Assembly: GCA_024663395.1 (NCBI GenBank)
Contig: JANFAH010000004.1
Location: 868,001 to 932,000, forward strand
Source: Pisolithus tinctorius
Lineage: Eukaryota; Basidiomycota; Agaricomycetes; Boletales; Pisolithaceae
Direction: 5' to 3'
DNA length: 64,000 nucleotides
Both the position numbers and the translations under genes were made by a program. Numbering within the stretch: position 1 is the stretch's first letter; every line of letters begins with the position of its first letter. This document shows, in pieces, positions 44,145-55,847 of the stretch. Under the pieces are notes generated by a model, which was not told the origin of the DNA, ran no database searches, and saw only the letters and a program-made list of their open reading frames with translations.

Positions 44145-44806
44145 CGTAGAAGTAGGATGGAGGGTGCTGTATGAGAGGGCCACACGAAGGAGCGAAAGAG
44201 CAGGAAGGGGCCGATTTTAAGGGAATTGTGAAGGAGGGTGTGTACAGCAATTTGGAGCCGCCCAGGAAGCATGGCCTGTCGGACGTCAGCCCACTTGCTG
44301 CGCATAGCGCATGTTTCCTGTTGTTCGGCTTGATGAATTATGTCCCTGTAACGCCAAAGGCCTAGCATTAAATGACCCAAGACCAATCGATTGATAAGCC
44401 AGATATGTATGTTGCTCTCGAGAGCGCCGAGGTGAAAATGTACCCCTGAGATTTGTCTTGACCATCATGATCATGTTTTTGATTTGGGTAGCATGGGCGC
44501 ATCGAAGTTCGGACGCAGTTCCTTTCCTTGAGAACATTCTCCACCCGGTGCTGCCGTTCTCTACGTCGGTCATACATAGTAAACGTCTACGCCAGCAGCA
44601 ACATTGACTGAACGAAAAGTAGACAAGTTTCATTTGGTTTGCAAGTCGTGTGATTTCGGATATGTCATCACCAAGCATTTTCTTCCAAGCTCACACCCAA
44701 TCCTCATTGCATGACAAGTAGCCAGCCGTCTTTCTTTCCAACTTCTGCTTTGGTGTGCAGCTCTCTCACAGTCGTACACGTATAAAAAAACTAACTTTGC
44801 CTTCAG
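44145..44806. other. Intergenic and unresolved first exon of the carrier gene
   Basis: The left part is the promoter of the minus-strand surface protein. An ATG at about 44660 opens a short frame (MSSPSIFFQAHTQSSLHD) before a possible donor, but its phase does not fit the carrier exon at 44807. The true first exon is left open. Confidence 0.4.
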
Positions 44807-46036
44807 GACCATGCAGCAGCAGGACTGGGTGCTGGCATTGTCGCAGTGCTTTGCATGCAGCCCCTGGACTTGCTCAAGGTGAAGTTTCAAGTCTCAACTG
44901 AGAGCCCTCGAGGTGGTGCCGGGAGGCAAATATGGAATTCTTTGAAAGAAATTAAAGTACAACAAGGATGGAGAGGCCTATATCGTGGTCTAGGGCCGAA
45001 CGTTGCGGGTAATGCCTCCAGCTGGGGTCTCTACTTCCTCTTGTAAGTGCTTTTTATATATACACACGATTGTTGGCAATCCGGACGCTGACCTTCATTG
45101 GCTGTACGAAGCTATGACATGCTGAAAAAACGCGCCGCCGGGGATGACCCCAACTTTCGCATGTCTGCTGGATCGTACCTGCTCTGTTCGGCACAAGCAA
45201 GTCCGCGGTCACACTTCTTTACCGGGCCTCGACACCCGGGTGTTGAGATATGCTAATGGTGATTTGTTCAGGCGCCGTAACTGCTATATTGACCAATCCA
45301 ATATGGGTCGTCAAAGTTCGCATGTTTACCTCTCGTCCCGATTCTCCGAATTCCTACAGGGGTCTATGGCGTAAGTGTACTGAGGAAACTTGTGGATAAG
45401 TGACGTCCTCACATCGCATCAGACGGCTTGTCGAGTGTATGGCGCACAGAGGGCATGACTGGTCTTTGGAAGGGCACCTCGCTTGCCCTTGTCGGGGTCA
45501 GCAATGGGGCCGTCCAGTTTATGGCATATGAAGAGATGAAACGGTGGGGTTTCGAACGAAAACGCAGGCAATTCATGAAAGCCGGAAGGACTATGACTCC
45601 GGAGGACGACAAGCTCGTACGTCATGGCCCTTCTACCCATTTTCTATTGCTGACGGAATCCGCAGTCCAACGCCGCCTATACCGTTATGTCAGGTGCAAG
45701 CAAGCTTTTTGCTCTTGGGATAACATATCCGTACCAAGTTATCCGGTCGCGAATACAAGTGAGTCTTACGCAACGCAAGTGGTTGTGTTGTTTACGAACT
45801 ACTCTGCTTAGAACAACGCTACGCAGCACTTATACCCAGATATCCTTACTACCGTCAAGCGGACCTGGAAAGGGGAAAGTGTCAGGGGCTTTTACAGGGG
45901 CTTGGGCACTAACCTTGTTCGCGTCCTTCCTGGAACGTGTGTTACGTTCGTTGTCTACGAGAACTTGGCTTGGCTGCTCCGCACAACTGCTGCGCGACGG
46001 CAAGCCCTTGCCGGTACTCCAGGTCTTACATCATAG
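44807..46036 (+). CDS. FLX1: Mitochondrial carrier, FAD/folate (Flx1/SLC25A32) type
   Basis: Exons 44807-45042, 45112-45200, 45272-45370, 45423-45616, 45666-45758 and 45812-46036 sum to 936 nt in phase; a short first exon upstream is unresolved. Three mitochondrial carrier repeats are present, each with the P-x-D/E-x2-K/R signature: MQPLDLLKVKFQ, TNPIWVVKVRM and TYPYQVIRSRIQ. The tryptophan in the second signature (PIWVVK) is characteristic of the FAD/folate/NAD branch. The carrier sits in the inner mitochondrial membrane and moves FAD or folate. The choice between these substrates is not certain. Confidence 0.85.
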
Positions 46037-46979
46037 TTTCAATTTACTGGTCTGTTGACAGTAGCATGCCCCCGTTTACACACTGCAATTTGACATACGT
46101 TACTATAGTTTATTAAGATACTGCGTCGACAATGTATATACATAGAATGAAAATCGCCCAACTCAATAGCAACGCATCTATAAGAAAAGAATCGTTAGCA
46201 GCTGTGTTCAAAGTGTGAACCATGATCGGGAAGGAAGAGGATTTCCAATCAGTCAAAATAACTATAACCACATGTAACTTCATCGCACAGAACGTCTACT
46301 CCCCCGTCCGTTCGCGAGTCCCATCAGAACGACGGGACAAGCGGAATGAAGGAGAAACCGAGGCTGTACAGCCCCCCACGCTCAAAATCATGCTATTTCA
46401 TCCTACCGATAAAGAAATCCGATCAACGAAAGAAAGATAGCTCACCTCAAAAAATCAAGGAAATCGATCCTTTAGATCTACAAAACTTGTCTGCGAGAGA
46501 ACCATCAGTGAAAACGTTCTATACGAGAAACACATAGGAATAACCGGTCAAATAACTATAACCCACACACGTCATGGCGTAGAACGCCTACCCCAGCACC
46601 CTTATATGCAAGCATCCTCAAAACGAGTCTACAAGCTGGATGATGAAGAGACTGGACGATTAAGTCCCCACGCTCGTGTAAAAAGTGATAAAGGTTTCAT
46701 CATTCCGGAGATGGCGAAGAAAAACAGTCGATAAAGAAAAAGGCTCACCTCGTTCAAGATCTTGGATGAAGTTCAAAAAAAAAACCCCCGTCCAAAAGTA
46801 GTATGCTCGTTATTTGTGCTTGTAGTCCAATAGCCTGCGTTTCTAACAAGTACAAACAACCGCTTCCTAAATCGTCCACTGTGGTCGCCTCAATAGATAC
46901 GTTTTGACCAATACCCAAATGTAAGTCGTTATCGTGTATCCCGCTGAAGAAGCCACCGAAGCAGTCACAGAGAACTCCT
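46037..46979. repeat. Non-coding region with two diverged tandem units (about 300-bp period)
   Basis: Unit 1 (about 46254-46460) and unit 2 (about 46549-46760) share AAATAACTATAACC, then AGAACG-x-CTAC, and end in a purine run followed by GCTCACCTC. On the minus strand the last motif reads GAGGTGAGC, a good splice donor, so a minus-strand non-coding transcript is possible. No conserved protein frame is found. The right end is the promoter of the IF3 gene. Confidence 0.5.
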
Positions 46980-47639
46980 ATGCGATCAATCGCAAATGTC
47001 TTGACGCGCGTACGCCGCCGACTGTTACCACTATACCCCGAGTTCACTCGCGGGATCTTTGCTTCGACCCTACATCCACTCAACCGTTCATATGCCACGT
47101 CTCCGAAGCTTCTCGATAATCGAAAACCAACGAATGACAAGATTCCCTATGCACTCGTCCGCGTCGTCGATCCCGAGACCGACAAACTGTCCCCGACCAA
47201 GCAGTCTCTCCGAACCCTTCTTTCGTCACTCGATCTCAAAAAATGGATCGTGGAACTCGTAGCTGAAAAACCAGAACCAATCGTCCGTATTCTTGACCGA
47301 AAGGAAGCATTCCAAAAGTACAAGGAACAACGCAAAGCGACGAAGAAGGGTACAAAGTCTGGAGAGGCAGCTAAAGAAATTCAGCTTACATGGGCCACGG
47401 CATCTGGTGACGTGTCGCACAAGCTGGCAAAAGCACGGTCGTATTTGGAGAAGGGATGCAAAGTGGATATCGTATTCGCGTCGAAGAAGGGTCAGCCCTT
47501 ACCTAAACCGAAGGAGATGCAAGTACGCCTACAAGATATTGCATCGGAATTGACGGACGTTTCGAAGGAGTGGAAGGTGCGCGAGGTTAGCTCGACGATG
47601 AGGGTTATATCGCTCCAGGGAACAGGCGGTTCAGGATAA
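46980..47639 (+). CDS. Mitochondrial translation initiation factor IF-3
   Basis: Intronless gene for 219 aa. The basic N-terminus (MRSIANVLTRVRRRLLP) is a mitochondrial targeting sequence. NDKIPYALVRVVDPETDKL is the IF3 N-terminal domain signature (about residues 53-71). KEIQLTWATASGDVSHKL followed by ARSYLEKG is the C-terminal domain (about 133-160) that binds the small ribosomal subunit and keeps the subunits apart. Length is typical for fungal mitochondrial IF3. It ends 39 nt before the convergent PPR gene. Confidence 0.88.
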   Translation: MRSIANVLTRVRRRLLPLYPEFTRGIFASTLHPLNRSYATSPKLLDNRKPTNDKIPYALVRVVDPETDKLSPTKQSLRTLLSSLDLKKWIVELVAEKPEPIVRILDRKEAFQKYKEQRKATKKGTKSGEAAKEIQLTWATASGDVSHKLAKARSYLEKGCKVDIVFASKKGQPLPKPKEMQVRLQDIASELTDVSKEWKVREVSSTMRVISLQGTGGSG

Positions 47640-47678
47640 TGCAGATGATTGTCTATGTCCATCTAGTTCAATTATACA

Positions 47679-50600
47679 CTATTGCGGAGTATTACTTTTC
47701 TTCCTTTTTTTTATTCGTGCCCGCCGACGAAGATGCCGCCCCCGCAACCTCCGCCTCCAAACCCTCGCATCCCGGCTCAGCACTTTAGTCCAAGTGTCAC
47801 GCGACACTGGAAGCCCCCGAGTCTTGAGCGTCGGTAAAGCATGTGGACAGAATGGATGCCTGTGCAACTTGGGGAACCCGTATGGTTGCTGGTGGCGCAA
47901 CGGTCGTCCCGGTCGGTCCAAAGAAGTGTATAACCAAGTATCCACGAACCATCGCCTAAACCCGATAGGCACTGCATAGCCCGCGTTCAGCATTTCATGC
48001 ACCACTCGACGGAGGAAAGGATTCCACTTCCGCGGCGGAATGCCAAAACGTGAATAGCGAACCATGGCACGTCGATTTAGATGTCGCCAGTGTGTTAGGT
48101 TCGAACACTGTGAACGTCTGGCCATGGCTGTCTGTCTCCCAAACATGTCCAGAGCGGCATTGAAGAAGCGTTCGTCGGGTTGCAAATGGTGAACGGGTGG
48201 ATCACAATCGGGATCGAACTTGGCGAGGGAATTGTATATGTCCAGTGCACCACGCCACATCGATCGGTAGTGTATAACACCCAAACGCAACGCCCTCAAC
48301 CGACGCGAAAGGCGCATATCAGTGACGCGGGTGCGGTATGCCACATATTGGGCCCACCCCTTCCTTATCCTGGCCGCCGAGGACGGATTCCAATTCGACT
48401 CTGCGGGATTTCCAGGGCGCGAACCGATGCCCTTCTTTGCCTCTTTTCCGTACACCTGGAGCATAATGGTGTACGCATGCACAGGCATACACCATCCCTC
48501 GACAACACGGCCATTTCCGTCCCCGCTCGCCTCCAGCCAACTCGCCATCTCGGCCCGTTTCGCAAGAAGCCATACCCGTTCTGCAAGTCCGGTCCTCCCA
48601 GCCTTACATAAGGCATTGAGCACAGTCGTGAAGAACCAAGGACCAAGGGATACTGCACGATCAAGACGCTCTTGGCGAGATCGTTCAGCGATAGAAGCAC
48701 GGAGCTCTGGGGTAATCTTATCCCATGCTGGGTGGTCGACAATGGACATCTCAGGAAGAATATACCACAATACGTCAACTACCGCATGAGGACGCCCAGT
48801 TGAGGTAAGGTGGGAAATATAACTTGCCAAGGTAACACCATCCGCAGTAAGGGGACGAGGCTGGGTAATACGAAGGACCTTGGATAGTGGGATAGGGTTG
48901 GGTTCTAGCCCGACTGCGCTGGGTGGCGCGTCCGAACTCTCGATAAGATTCTTTGATGACTGCGGCGACTCCTGGGACTGAGGTAACACCATGATGCCAT
49001 GATGGTTGTTTACTTTCGTCATGCGCAGCTCTTCCAATGTGCATGATACCAAGTCATTCCGCCTCAAGAGGGATCCAGACCGCAAGAAGATGTTGTATGT
49101 AGTAATGTCTGGCTTTAAACCAGGAGAACGCGTGAATTCCATATGCTGCAAGAGTTCGCGAGCCTTTTTGAGGGACATGCGATAGCGGAGAGCGTAGTGA
49201 ATGAGGGTGTTGTAAGTTTCGCGAGAAAGCTGCGGCATGACAGGCGGTCCTGGATGATCTCCGGTGCCTCCTTGTTCGGTTAACCAGTCTTTAGTCTTGA
49301 TAGGAGGTCGTTTGACAAGGCGTAGCAAAACACCATGGAAATATTTGTACGCATTTCTCGGTTCCAATCGGCTGTCCTGCACGACCCAAACATCGTCGTA
49401 GTCCCTTGGACATGAGTAGAGAGCTCTCAATAACGTCGAAATGTCCGAATATGGCAACGACCGAGTGTCAACAAGACTGGCCAGATATGCCAATGCTTGA
49501 TACGCCTCCGCTCGCTGACTTTCTTCCACCCCAACAGGATCCGCTGAGATTTCATCGTTACAGCGCACCACGATAGACTTCATCACGCGCATCGGCGGAA
49601 TGCGAGAAACGCCAGCCAACGCTTGAGCAACGCCTGCCCGCGACTCTTGCGAAACGGTTCCATGGGAGGTTTCCTCTTGCGTTACTTTTGCTTTGAGAGC
49701 TTGCGCCCTTTGCCACCTCAGCTCAAAGTCTTTCACGATTAGCGCGAAGAGAATGGCTCCAAGCAAGATTTCACCGTTCAAGAGGCATATGGAGGCAAAG
49801 CGTTCAAGAAGACGGTCAGAATTCCGCTGGCCATTCTCTCTTGCTTTCAGAAGTAGCATCAATGCAAAACGAGCACCATCATTCTTGATCATCTCAGGGT
49901 TGACAATCAAGTCACCGTCTCCGATGACGTCCATCTGACGCCACATAATTTTTCCGCCTTCTCGAAGAACATCAAACGTAGTCGGAGGTTCTCGGATGAG
50001 TGCTGTAGCAAGCGCTTCAAGTGTCGCATCACGAATTCTGACTCCATCAGCCAAAAGTCGGTCCGCGGTAGTTTTTGCCTTTAATACATTGCCGTAGCGG
50101 AGGTAGTGGTGTATGAGACAGTGGGATGCGAGTCTAGGAGAGATAGGCCGCTCGAACCGGATAGGGATGAATTCGAAGCTTCCGAGTACCGGTAACTCCA
50201 GACTGATAGTCTCGGGAGCTCCTGGTAAGTTGGAATAGATGAGAGAGTGAACGATATACTCTGCATCTGGGAGAGCATTATCCCGGCATGCGATCCGGAC
50301 GGCCTGGGCGGCGGCAAGGGCACATTGGTTGGGAGAAAGATGGGTCTTGATCAGTTGTGAGGAAGGAGGACGGAGTATGAATTGTCTAGGTCGTGGAGAT
50401 GGTTGAGGTATAGTCGTGGTAGAGATGCCAGGAAAACGAAATGGTTGGGTTTCGTGCGGAGGAGGAGGTTCTAAAGGGCCGGGTGCATCGTCCGGCAGTT
50501 GAAGGCGTTCGTGGAGGTCGATCAGGTGGTCGAAGTAGTCACCATCTGTAGGTTCCTCGCCACTCGAATACTTGGGCTTGGTGTCGGGTCGGGGAAATAG

Positions 50601-50780
50601 ACGCATACGTGAATTGAAGAGAGATCGCCGAAAAGAAAGAAATGTAGATGGAGTTGAAATAGCAACAGGCGGTGAGAGATTTTTTCGAACCAAAAGACTC
50701 TCTGGGCGAGTCGAATAGGCCAAGCGATGGCTGGCCCTGCTACAGATGCTACGAGCTGCTCTTAGTGAGGCCCATTGCAT
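47679..50780 (-). CDS. Large PPR-type mitochondrial RNA protein (1033 aa)
   Basis: Intronless gene starting at the ATG at 50780. The N-terminus (MQWASLRAARSICSRASHRL) is Arg/Ser-rich without acids, as in mitochondrial presequences. Helical repeats resembling pentatricopeptide units occur near residues 510-580 (ETYNTLIHYALRYRMSLKKA and DITTYNIFLRSGSLLRRND) and again near 720-770 (WFFTTVLNALCKAGRTGLA). The C-terminus is Arg/Lys-rich. Such proteins bind mitochondrial transcripts for processing or translation. The PPR assignment rests on a few good repeats; the exact target is unknown. Confidence 0.78.
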   Translation of the reverse strand: MQWASLRAARSICSRASHRLAYSTRPESLLVRKNLSPPVAISTPSTFLSFRRSLFNSRMRLFPRPDTKPKYSSGEEPTDGDYFDHLIDLHERLQLPDDAPGPLEPPPPHETQPFRFPGISTTTIPQPSPRPRQFILRPPSSQLIKTHLSPNQCALAAAQAVRIACRDNALPDAEYIVHSLIYSNLPGAPETISLELPVLGSFEFIPIRFERPISPRLASHCLIHHYLRYGNVLKAKTTADRLLADGVRIRDATLEALATALIREPPTTFDVLREGGKIMWRQMDVIGDGDLIVNPEMIKNDGARFALMLLLKARENGQRNSDRLLERFASICLLNGEILLGAILFALIVKDFELRWQRAQALKAKVTQEETSHGTVSQESRAGVAQALAGVSRIPPMRVMKSIVVRCNDEISADPVGVEESQRAEAYQALAYLASLVDTRSLPYSDISTLLRALYSCPRDYDDVWVVQDSRLEPRNAYKYFHGVLLRLVKRPPIKTKDWLTEQGGTGDHPGPPVMPQLSRETYNTLIHYALRYRMSLKKARELLQHMEFTRSPGLKPDITTYNIFLRSGSLLRRNDLVSCTLEELRMTKVNNHHGIMVLPQSQESPQSSKNLIESSDAPPSAVGLEPNPIPLSKVLRITQPRPLTADGVTLASYISHLTSTGRPHAVVDVLWYILPEMSIVDHPAWDKITPELRASIAERSRQERLDRAVSLGPWFFTTVLNALCKAGRTGLAERVWLLAKRAEMASWLEASGDGNGRVVEGWCMPVHAYTIMLQVYGKEAKKGIGSRPGNPAESNWNPSSAARIRKGWAQYVAYRTRVTDMRLSRRLRALRLGVIHYRSMWRGALDIYNSLAKFDPDCDPPVHHLQPDERFFNAALDMFGRQTAMARRSQCSNLTHWRHLNRRAMVRYSRFGIPPRKWNPFLRRVVHEMLNAGYAVPIGFRRWFVDTWLYTSLDRPGRPLRHQQPYGFPKLHRHPFCPHALPTLKTRGLPVSRDTWTKVLSRDARVWRRRLRGRHLRRRARIKKRKKSNTPQ

Positions 50781-51132
50781 GTGTGTCGCATGCCTTCATC
50801 CGAACGTCAGTGCACTGCGTGTCCAACCACGGAAGTACTCACCAACCTGCCAAATAGCTGACGATACCCGTATAGTCCTTAGGTCTGTCTGTCGTCTTAT
50901 ATCCCTCCCACAGCTCACAAGACGAACTTGAAAGCTTGCCAGTGGCAGTCGGCCAACGGGTGCTGTTGGAGTACCATAGCTACTAGTGTAACAAAAAAGG
51001 CAACCCACTTCGCTCACGTGACTATCACAGATTTCACGGCATCGGGCAAGTTCACGCAAGCGACAGCAGCAGTGAACGAAACGAGCTCGAAAAGTTGAAC
51101 TTGACATTTGGTTAACGAGCACTGGATTTGCA
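50781..51132. promoter_or_regulatory. Divergent promoter PPR / CBP80 with CACGTG box
   Basis: The 352-nt gap lies between two head-to-head genes. A CACGTG palindrome in the context TCACGTGAC lies at 51015-51020, like the sites between RPC1 and the dehydrogenase. No TATA box is evident. Confidence 0.5.
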
Positions 51133-54100
51133 ATGAACTACGACAGACCTTACCGCGGTGGAGGCGGTCGACGGAGATACAGAGACAGAGGTGAGGAGTC
51201 ACCATTCGCCCTCAAACAACCCCGGAGTCCGGTTGAACTCAAGTCACAGAGGATTATGACACCCATGACCGCCGTCGAGAGTACGAATCACCCGAACAGA
51301 TATTGAAAAATAGTATCATAAAGCTCGGCGAAGTTGTGAGTTCGTGCGGCATTGGTACCGAGCAGGCGGCACTCACTTCGTCTCTAGGACCCTATCCAAG
51401 AGGTACCCAGACTAGCTAAACAGCTACAGGAAGATGCTACATCCATGTTGCCGGCCATTTCTGAAGGAATTCGCATCGCGTGAGCCTCTAACAGCTATTC
51501 TAGCATAGTTTTTTTACTCTGGGACTCTTCAGCGTCACCGAACAACCGTATAAAATACCGTATTATGCGGCGCTTCTTCGACTCCTACACGGCCCTAGTT
51601 CATTAGGCACAGATACCTCCGCTGGGCAACCCTCAGCACCTCTTGGAAAGCTAGTTCTCGAGGATTTTTGGAAAGGTTTCCAGGGTTACCTTGACAAGCT
51701 CTCCTGGAGAGACGTACGGCTCTGCGTATGTTTGGCACGTCACAAATATCTCTCTCTCCGCTGACGTCTACAAGATACACTTCTTTGCTCACTTGACCGT
51801 TGCGCAAGTTATTTCCACTGAGTCCATGGCTGCCCTCCTGCAGTCTTTCGCTGCAGTTCTGGATGAGTTTGGTGTATCGTACGGGCGGGGAAAACATGCC
51901 GCGCTTTGTGCTGCCGAGGGGTTAATGATTGTAAGATTTTGTTCTTGCCTCCTGACCAATCCTCAACTATTCAACCTCAGGCAGGTGCTGTAATACAGAA
52001 GAGCCTGTCATCCAATACAGCGGAAATCATTGCTGCTATCCACGGCTTCAACGAATCTATGGCATCTTCCAAGAACTTAGTTCAACCACTGACGTCCCTT
52101 GCTTCCGGTTCTGCTACGGTTGATTACGCAGACGAGGTAAGTCCAGTTCGGGGATAGCTACTGTCCATACTCATATTGCACCGCACTAGCTCCTTGACAG
52201 CGTGATTGCAGTATTGAAGGCTCTAGAAGCATCAGAGTTCGCTGATCCTCCAGCAAGCTTCCCACAACCTTATCTTGAATATGATGATCTAGATCCTGTT
52301 GCTTCTCCGCCCTTTGAGCTCCCTTCTATCTTGGTGCCACCCGAAGTTATCGAGCTAGATGGACTTCCCTCCGACGGTGGTGAAGATGCCCAGGTTAAAA
52401 GGGATGAATGGCCCGAATATTGGTTCCGTCTGTTCGACAATAGTGTATGCGTTTAGTGGGAGACATTTCGATGATGACTGACGATATATATAGGTAACAC
52501 CAGATCCGAATACGATTTCTGGGTTCTTGATCCGGTCAAACTTCCGGGATATGATTGATATTTTCGAGGTTAACCGAAAGGAATGCGCCAGACTTCTTCT
52601 CGAGTACCCTAAGTGGTGCGTGCCAGGCACCTTCAAGCCTCGGGCTGGTGGACCTCTTATCGAGGACGATCCAAGTGCAAACAACTGGCAACTAGAAAGT
52701 GTCGTAATCGAGGTGGGTATTCTTTCTTCCGTCCACCGTTAGTTTCATAGAGTCTCATGTGGACGTCGTTAGGCATCCCTTGGTTTCCTGTTCCTTCTGC
52801 CTGAACCAGGCCAGAAACCTGTCTACTTCATCGCACTAATTACCGAACTTTGCAAGCTGTCACCTTCGACTGTAGGTCCAGCAGTAGGCAAATCCATACG
52901 TAAGCTCTACAGCTGCCTCGCCGATGGATTGGACGTGGAAGTCGCGCGGAGATTTGTGGAGTGGTTTTCGGTGCACATGAGCAACTTTGGCTTCCAATGG
53001 GTGTGGAAGGAATGGTAGTGTTGGCCGCTGTGATGATTACAACCTGATACTGAACTCACTCACCAGGATCCCGGACCTTGTGCTTCCGGAGAATCACCCC
53101 AAGCGCACGTTCGTACGGCGTGCTGTAGAGTCGGAGATGCGCCTATCTTACCATGAACGTATTCTCAAAGCGCTTCCTGAAGCTATGCAAGATGATCCAA
53201 ATGTCATCTCTAGTCAACAACCGGGGCCTGATCCAGAATATGAAGAGCCCTGTTCGTTTCATTCGTTCAGTCAACTGCTGATAAGATCTGATGCCTTCCT
53301 CGTCAATAGTACATCCCTACCACGAGGCCTATCAATCCATCTTAAGTCTTCTCCGCGGTCGTTCACGGGCGGACGAAGTCATCGCCCAGGTCGACACTCT
53401 CAAGACGACCCTGGATACATCCCATACTGACATGCATATCGATTCAATCATACGATCCTTGGCCATCCAATCTCTCCTGTCCATCGGATCCCGCTCCTTT
53501 TCTCATTTTCTGAACGCTATTGAACGTTATCTTCCCCTGTTGCGGGGGCTGGCTACGCCGACTGACTTTGAAGCCAAACGCGACATCCTTGCTGCTACTG
53601 CAGCATTTTGGAAGAGGAATAAGCACATGATTGGGATCGTGTTCGACAAGCTCATGCAATACCAGATCGTAGACCCTACAGATATTGTAGCGTGGATCTT
53701 CAATATGGTTTCCGGCGACGGTATAACGGGTCCCGTGTATGTCCAGGCTTTCGAGTGGGAGCTACTGAAGGGGGCGTTGGATAAAGCGAATGGGAGGGTA
53801 ACAATAGCCCGGAAAAAAGTATTGGCGCTGAGGAAGGAGCAAGACGACAGTATTGCTCGTGCCAAAGCGAGTGGTGGAGCGGATGTTGGTAACATGGAGG
53901 TTGACGGAGAAGTAAAGCCCCTTAAGCAAGGTTCGACAGTTATTACACGTCGTTTGATTGCGTCACTAACTGCCTTGATGCTTTCAGACGAATCTGCAAC
54001 CGAGAACCCCCAATTAACAACTGCCCTCAAGGCATTTACGAGCCTTACTCGCGAACAGAGAAGCGTTCTTGCAAAAACCCTGGAGGGCTTCGTTTCATGC

Positions 54101-54433
54101 CTTTCTCCTGTCCCGGGCGACGCTTACCAGAACATGCATTCGAAAACTGTCATTGACGAGCATTCGTGGGAGAGGCGTGCATCGTGGACTAACGACGAAT
54201 GGATGACTTGGGAAACCTGGGGATGGTACCGACACTTCTGCCGACTGGTAAGTCACTCACATGTCGTTTTTTGTCCTTGTTCACTTTTACATATCCATTA
54301 GTATTCGCCGTATCTCCGCAATTACTCGACGACGTTGAGCACCGTGGCCTTTGCCAAGATCGAAGGTTTCACCACCCCAACTGCTCAGTCCATCAAGAAA
54401 ACATGGGACATTGCAACCGGCCAAGAGGCATAG
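51133..54433 (+). CDS. CBC1: Nuclear cap-binding protein subunit 1 (CBP80)
   Basis: This multi-exon gene starts at the ATG at 51133 with a Gly/Arg-rich N-terminus (MNYDRPYRGGGGRRRYRDR). A MIF4G-type domain follows (EDPIQEVPRLAKQLQ-like region, then PYKIPYYAALLRLLHG and LVLEDFWKGFQGYLDKLSWR). The middle contains NNWQLESVVIE and FLFLLPEPGQKPVYFIALIT. The C-terminal part has VEWFSVHMSNFGFQW with VWKEW, a run NHPKRTFVRRAVESEMRLSY, and the last large exon (53291-54247) ending WGWYRHFCRL before a final exon to the TAG at 54431. CBP80 pairs with CBP20 to bind the 5' cap and links to splicing and export. The frames are intact. Confidence 0.92.
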
Positions 54434-54593
54434 TCAGTCACTTTTTTATTCGTATATGCGTGTACGTTGCGCTACACTGTGTTGGTAATGTAAGCGTACT
54501 TCCTCTCATAAGTAGTCTCATCGATATGTAGTGAAGTGGTGCTTCTATAGCTTTCCTCTCCGATGCTCTAAACTGCCGTGACAGTTTTAAGGC
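54434..54593. other. Convergent intergenic gap CBP80 / transporter
   Basis: The 160-nt gap holds both 3' ends. No terminator-like structure stands out. Confidence 0.5.
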
Positions 54594-55847
54594 TCAGTCT
54601 TCCTTGTCCTTTACATGCTTTGATCGACTTCCAGTAGAGTATCCGATAGTCCCAAGGAATACCAGTGCTGCTCCAGCCCACATTGCCGCGTTTGCCTGCC
54701 TACCATACACAGCGACACTTAGCAAGAGCGACACGGCCTTGCGTACCGCCAAAATAAGTGTCACGGTCAGTGAAGTGACGCGACCAGTAAGCCTGTTCAC
54801 GCCCATGACACAAAGTAGTTGCGTGATCGTGTTCAGGAAGAGGTAGATGAATATGGAGGGTATCGTTAATGCGTATGCTGGTATGTAATGCTGCATCCCG
54901 GATGGTATCGTGCACGATGAGACTGGAGCGCTGACGTTCATACGGGAAAGTTCCCCGACGATATTATCCTTGGAGAAGAAGAACAGGGGAAGGGCTAGGG
55001 TGTGGAGGAAAAACATGTTCTCCTGCCAGGACGGGAGGACGTCAGGATCGGAGGCGGCTTGCGACTCCGTCGGCGTAATATAACGTGCAAATACCCAGTC
55101 TTGCACGAGGCCAAGAAAGCCGGACAAGAGGAGTGCGAGGCTCAGAATGGCTATGCCCTGAGCATAAAGAGAAACCTCCGCTGTTTGGGTAGTGGTGCCC
55201 TTATTTTGGGGTTTTGAAGCCGACAGCGTGGTTAGCACGATGCCAACTGTGACTACAAGGACAGACATGACCTGTCTGAACGTGTATCTGCGGAACACGT
55301 CAGGTTAAGTAACTAATACCGCTTCGACGATGGCCGACGGACACGCACCGTTTCTTCGCAAGCAGCCGTCCTAGGACCATATTAACAATCATCCCACCAC
55401 TGCGAAAGATGATATGGACCGTCATAGGTATATGGTATGCGAACGCGGCATTGTTTAATGTGGACAGCACGAAAAAGAGTGCTACTTGAATCAAGTAAGG
55501 CAGAAGGGGAACTCTTCGTTTCTTTAGACGAGGTAGCCATGTTCTGCGGGCGGGGGTCGAAGGTGTCTTGTGACTACTCGGATCCCCATTCGCCGCCTGG
55601 AGAGTTTCCGGGCGAGTGAATGTAAGTTGGCTAGGTAACCCGTAGAGAAAGACTATGAGAAACTGAAAGAATGTAACGAGGACTCCGGAGTGCGGATAGG
55701 TGGAGGTGACGTGCTCCATAGTGATCGCATTGCTGGTCGAGCAGCGTGAGTTATGCCCCACACGAACGTGTCCTTGGCGAGAACCTACCTGCAGCAACCT
55801 CCGAATATCAAGGTGAGCGTCGTCACCCAATCGGCCAGGGAAAGCAT
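54594..55847 (-). CDS. YEA4: UDP-N-acetylglucosamine transporter, UAA family (Yea4/SLC35B4 type)
   Basis: Exons complement(54594..55287, 55349..55732, 55789..55847) join in phase to 378 aa, starting at the ATG at 55847 (MLSLADWVTTLTLIFGGCC). About ten hydrophobic helices are visible. Family landmarks are SNAITMEHVTSTYPHSG, LVTFFQFLIVFLYGLP, TVHIIFRSGGMIVNMVLG, YTFRQVMSVLVVTVGI, and GRVTSLTVTLILAVRKAVSL with WAGAALVFLGT near the end. The C-terminus is short and basic (KHVKDKED). It imports UDP-GlcNAc into ER or Golgi for glycan and chitin synthesis. Substrate is assigned by family resemblance. Confidence 0.88.
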
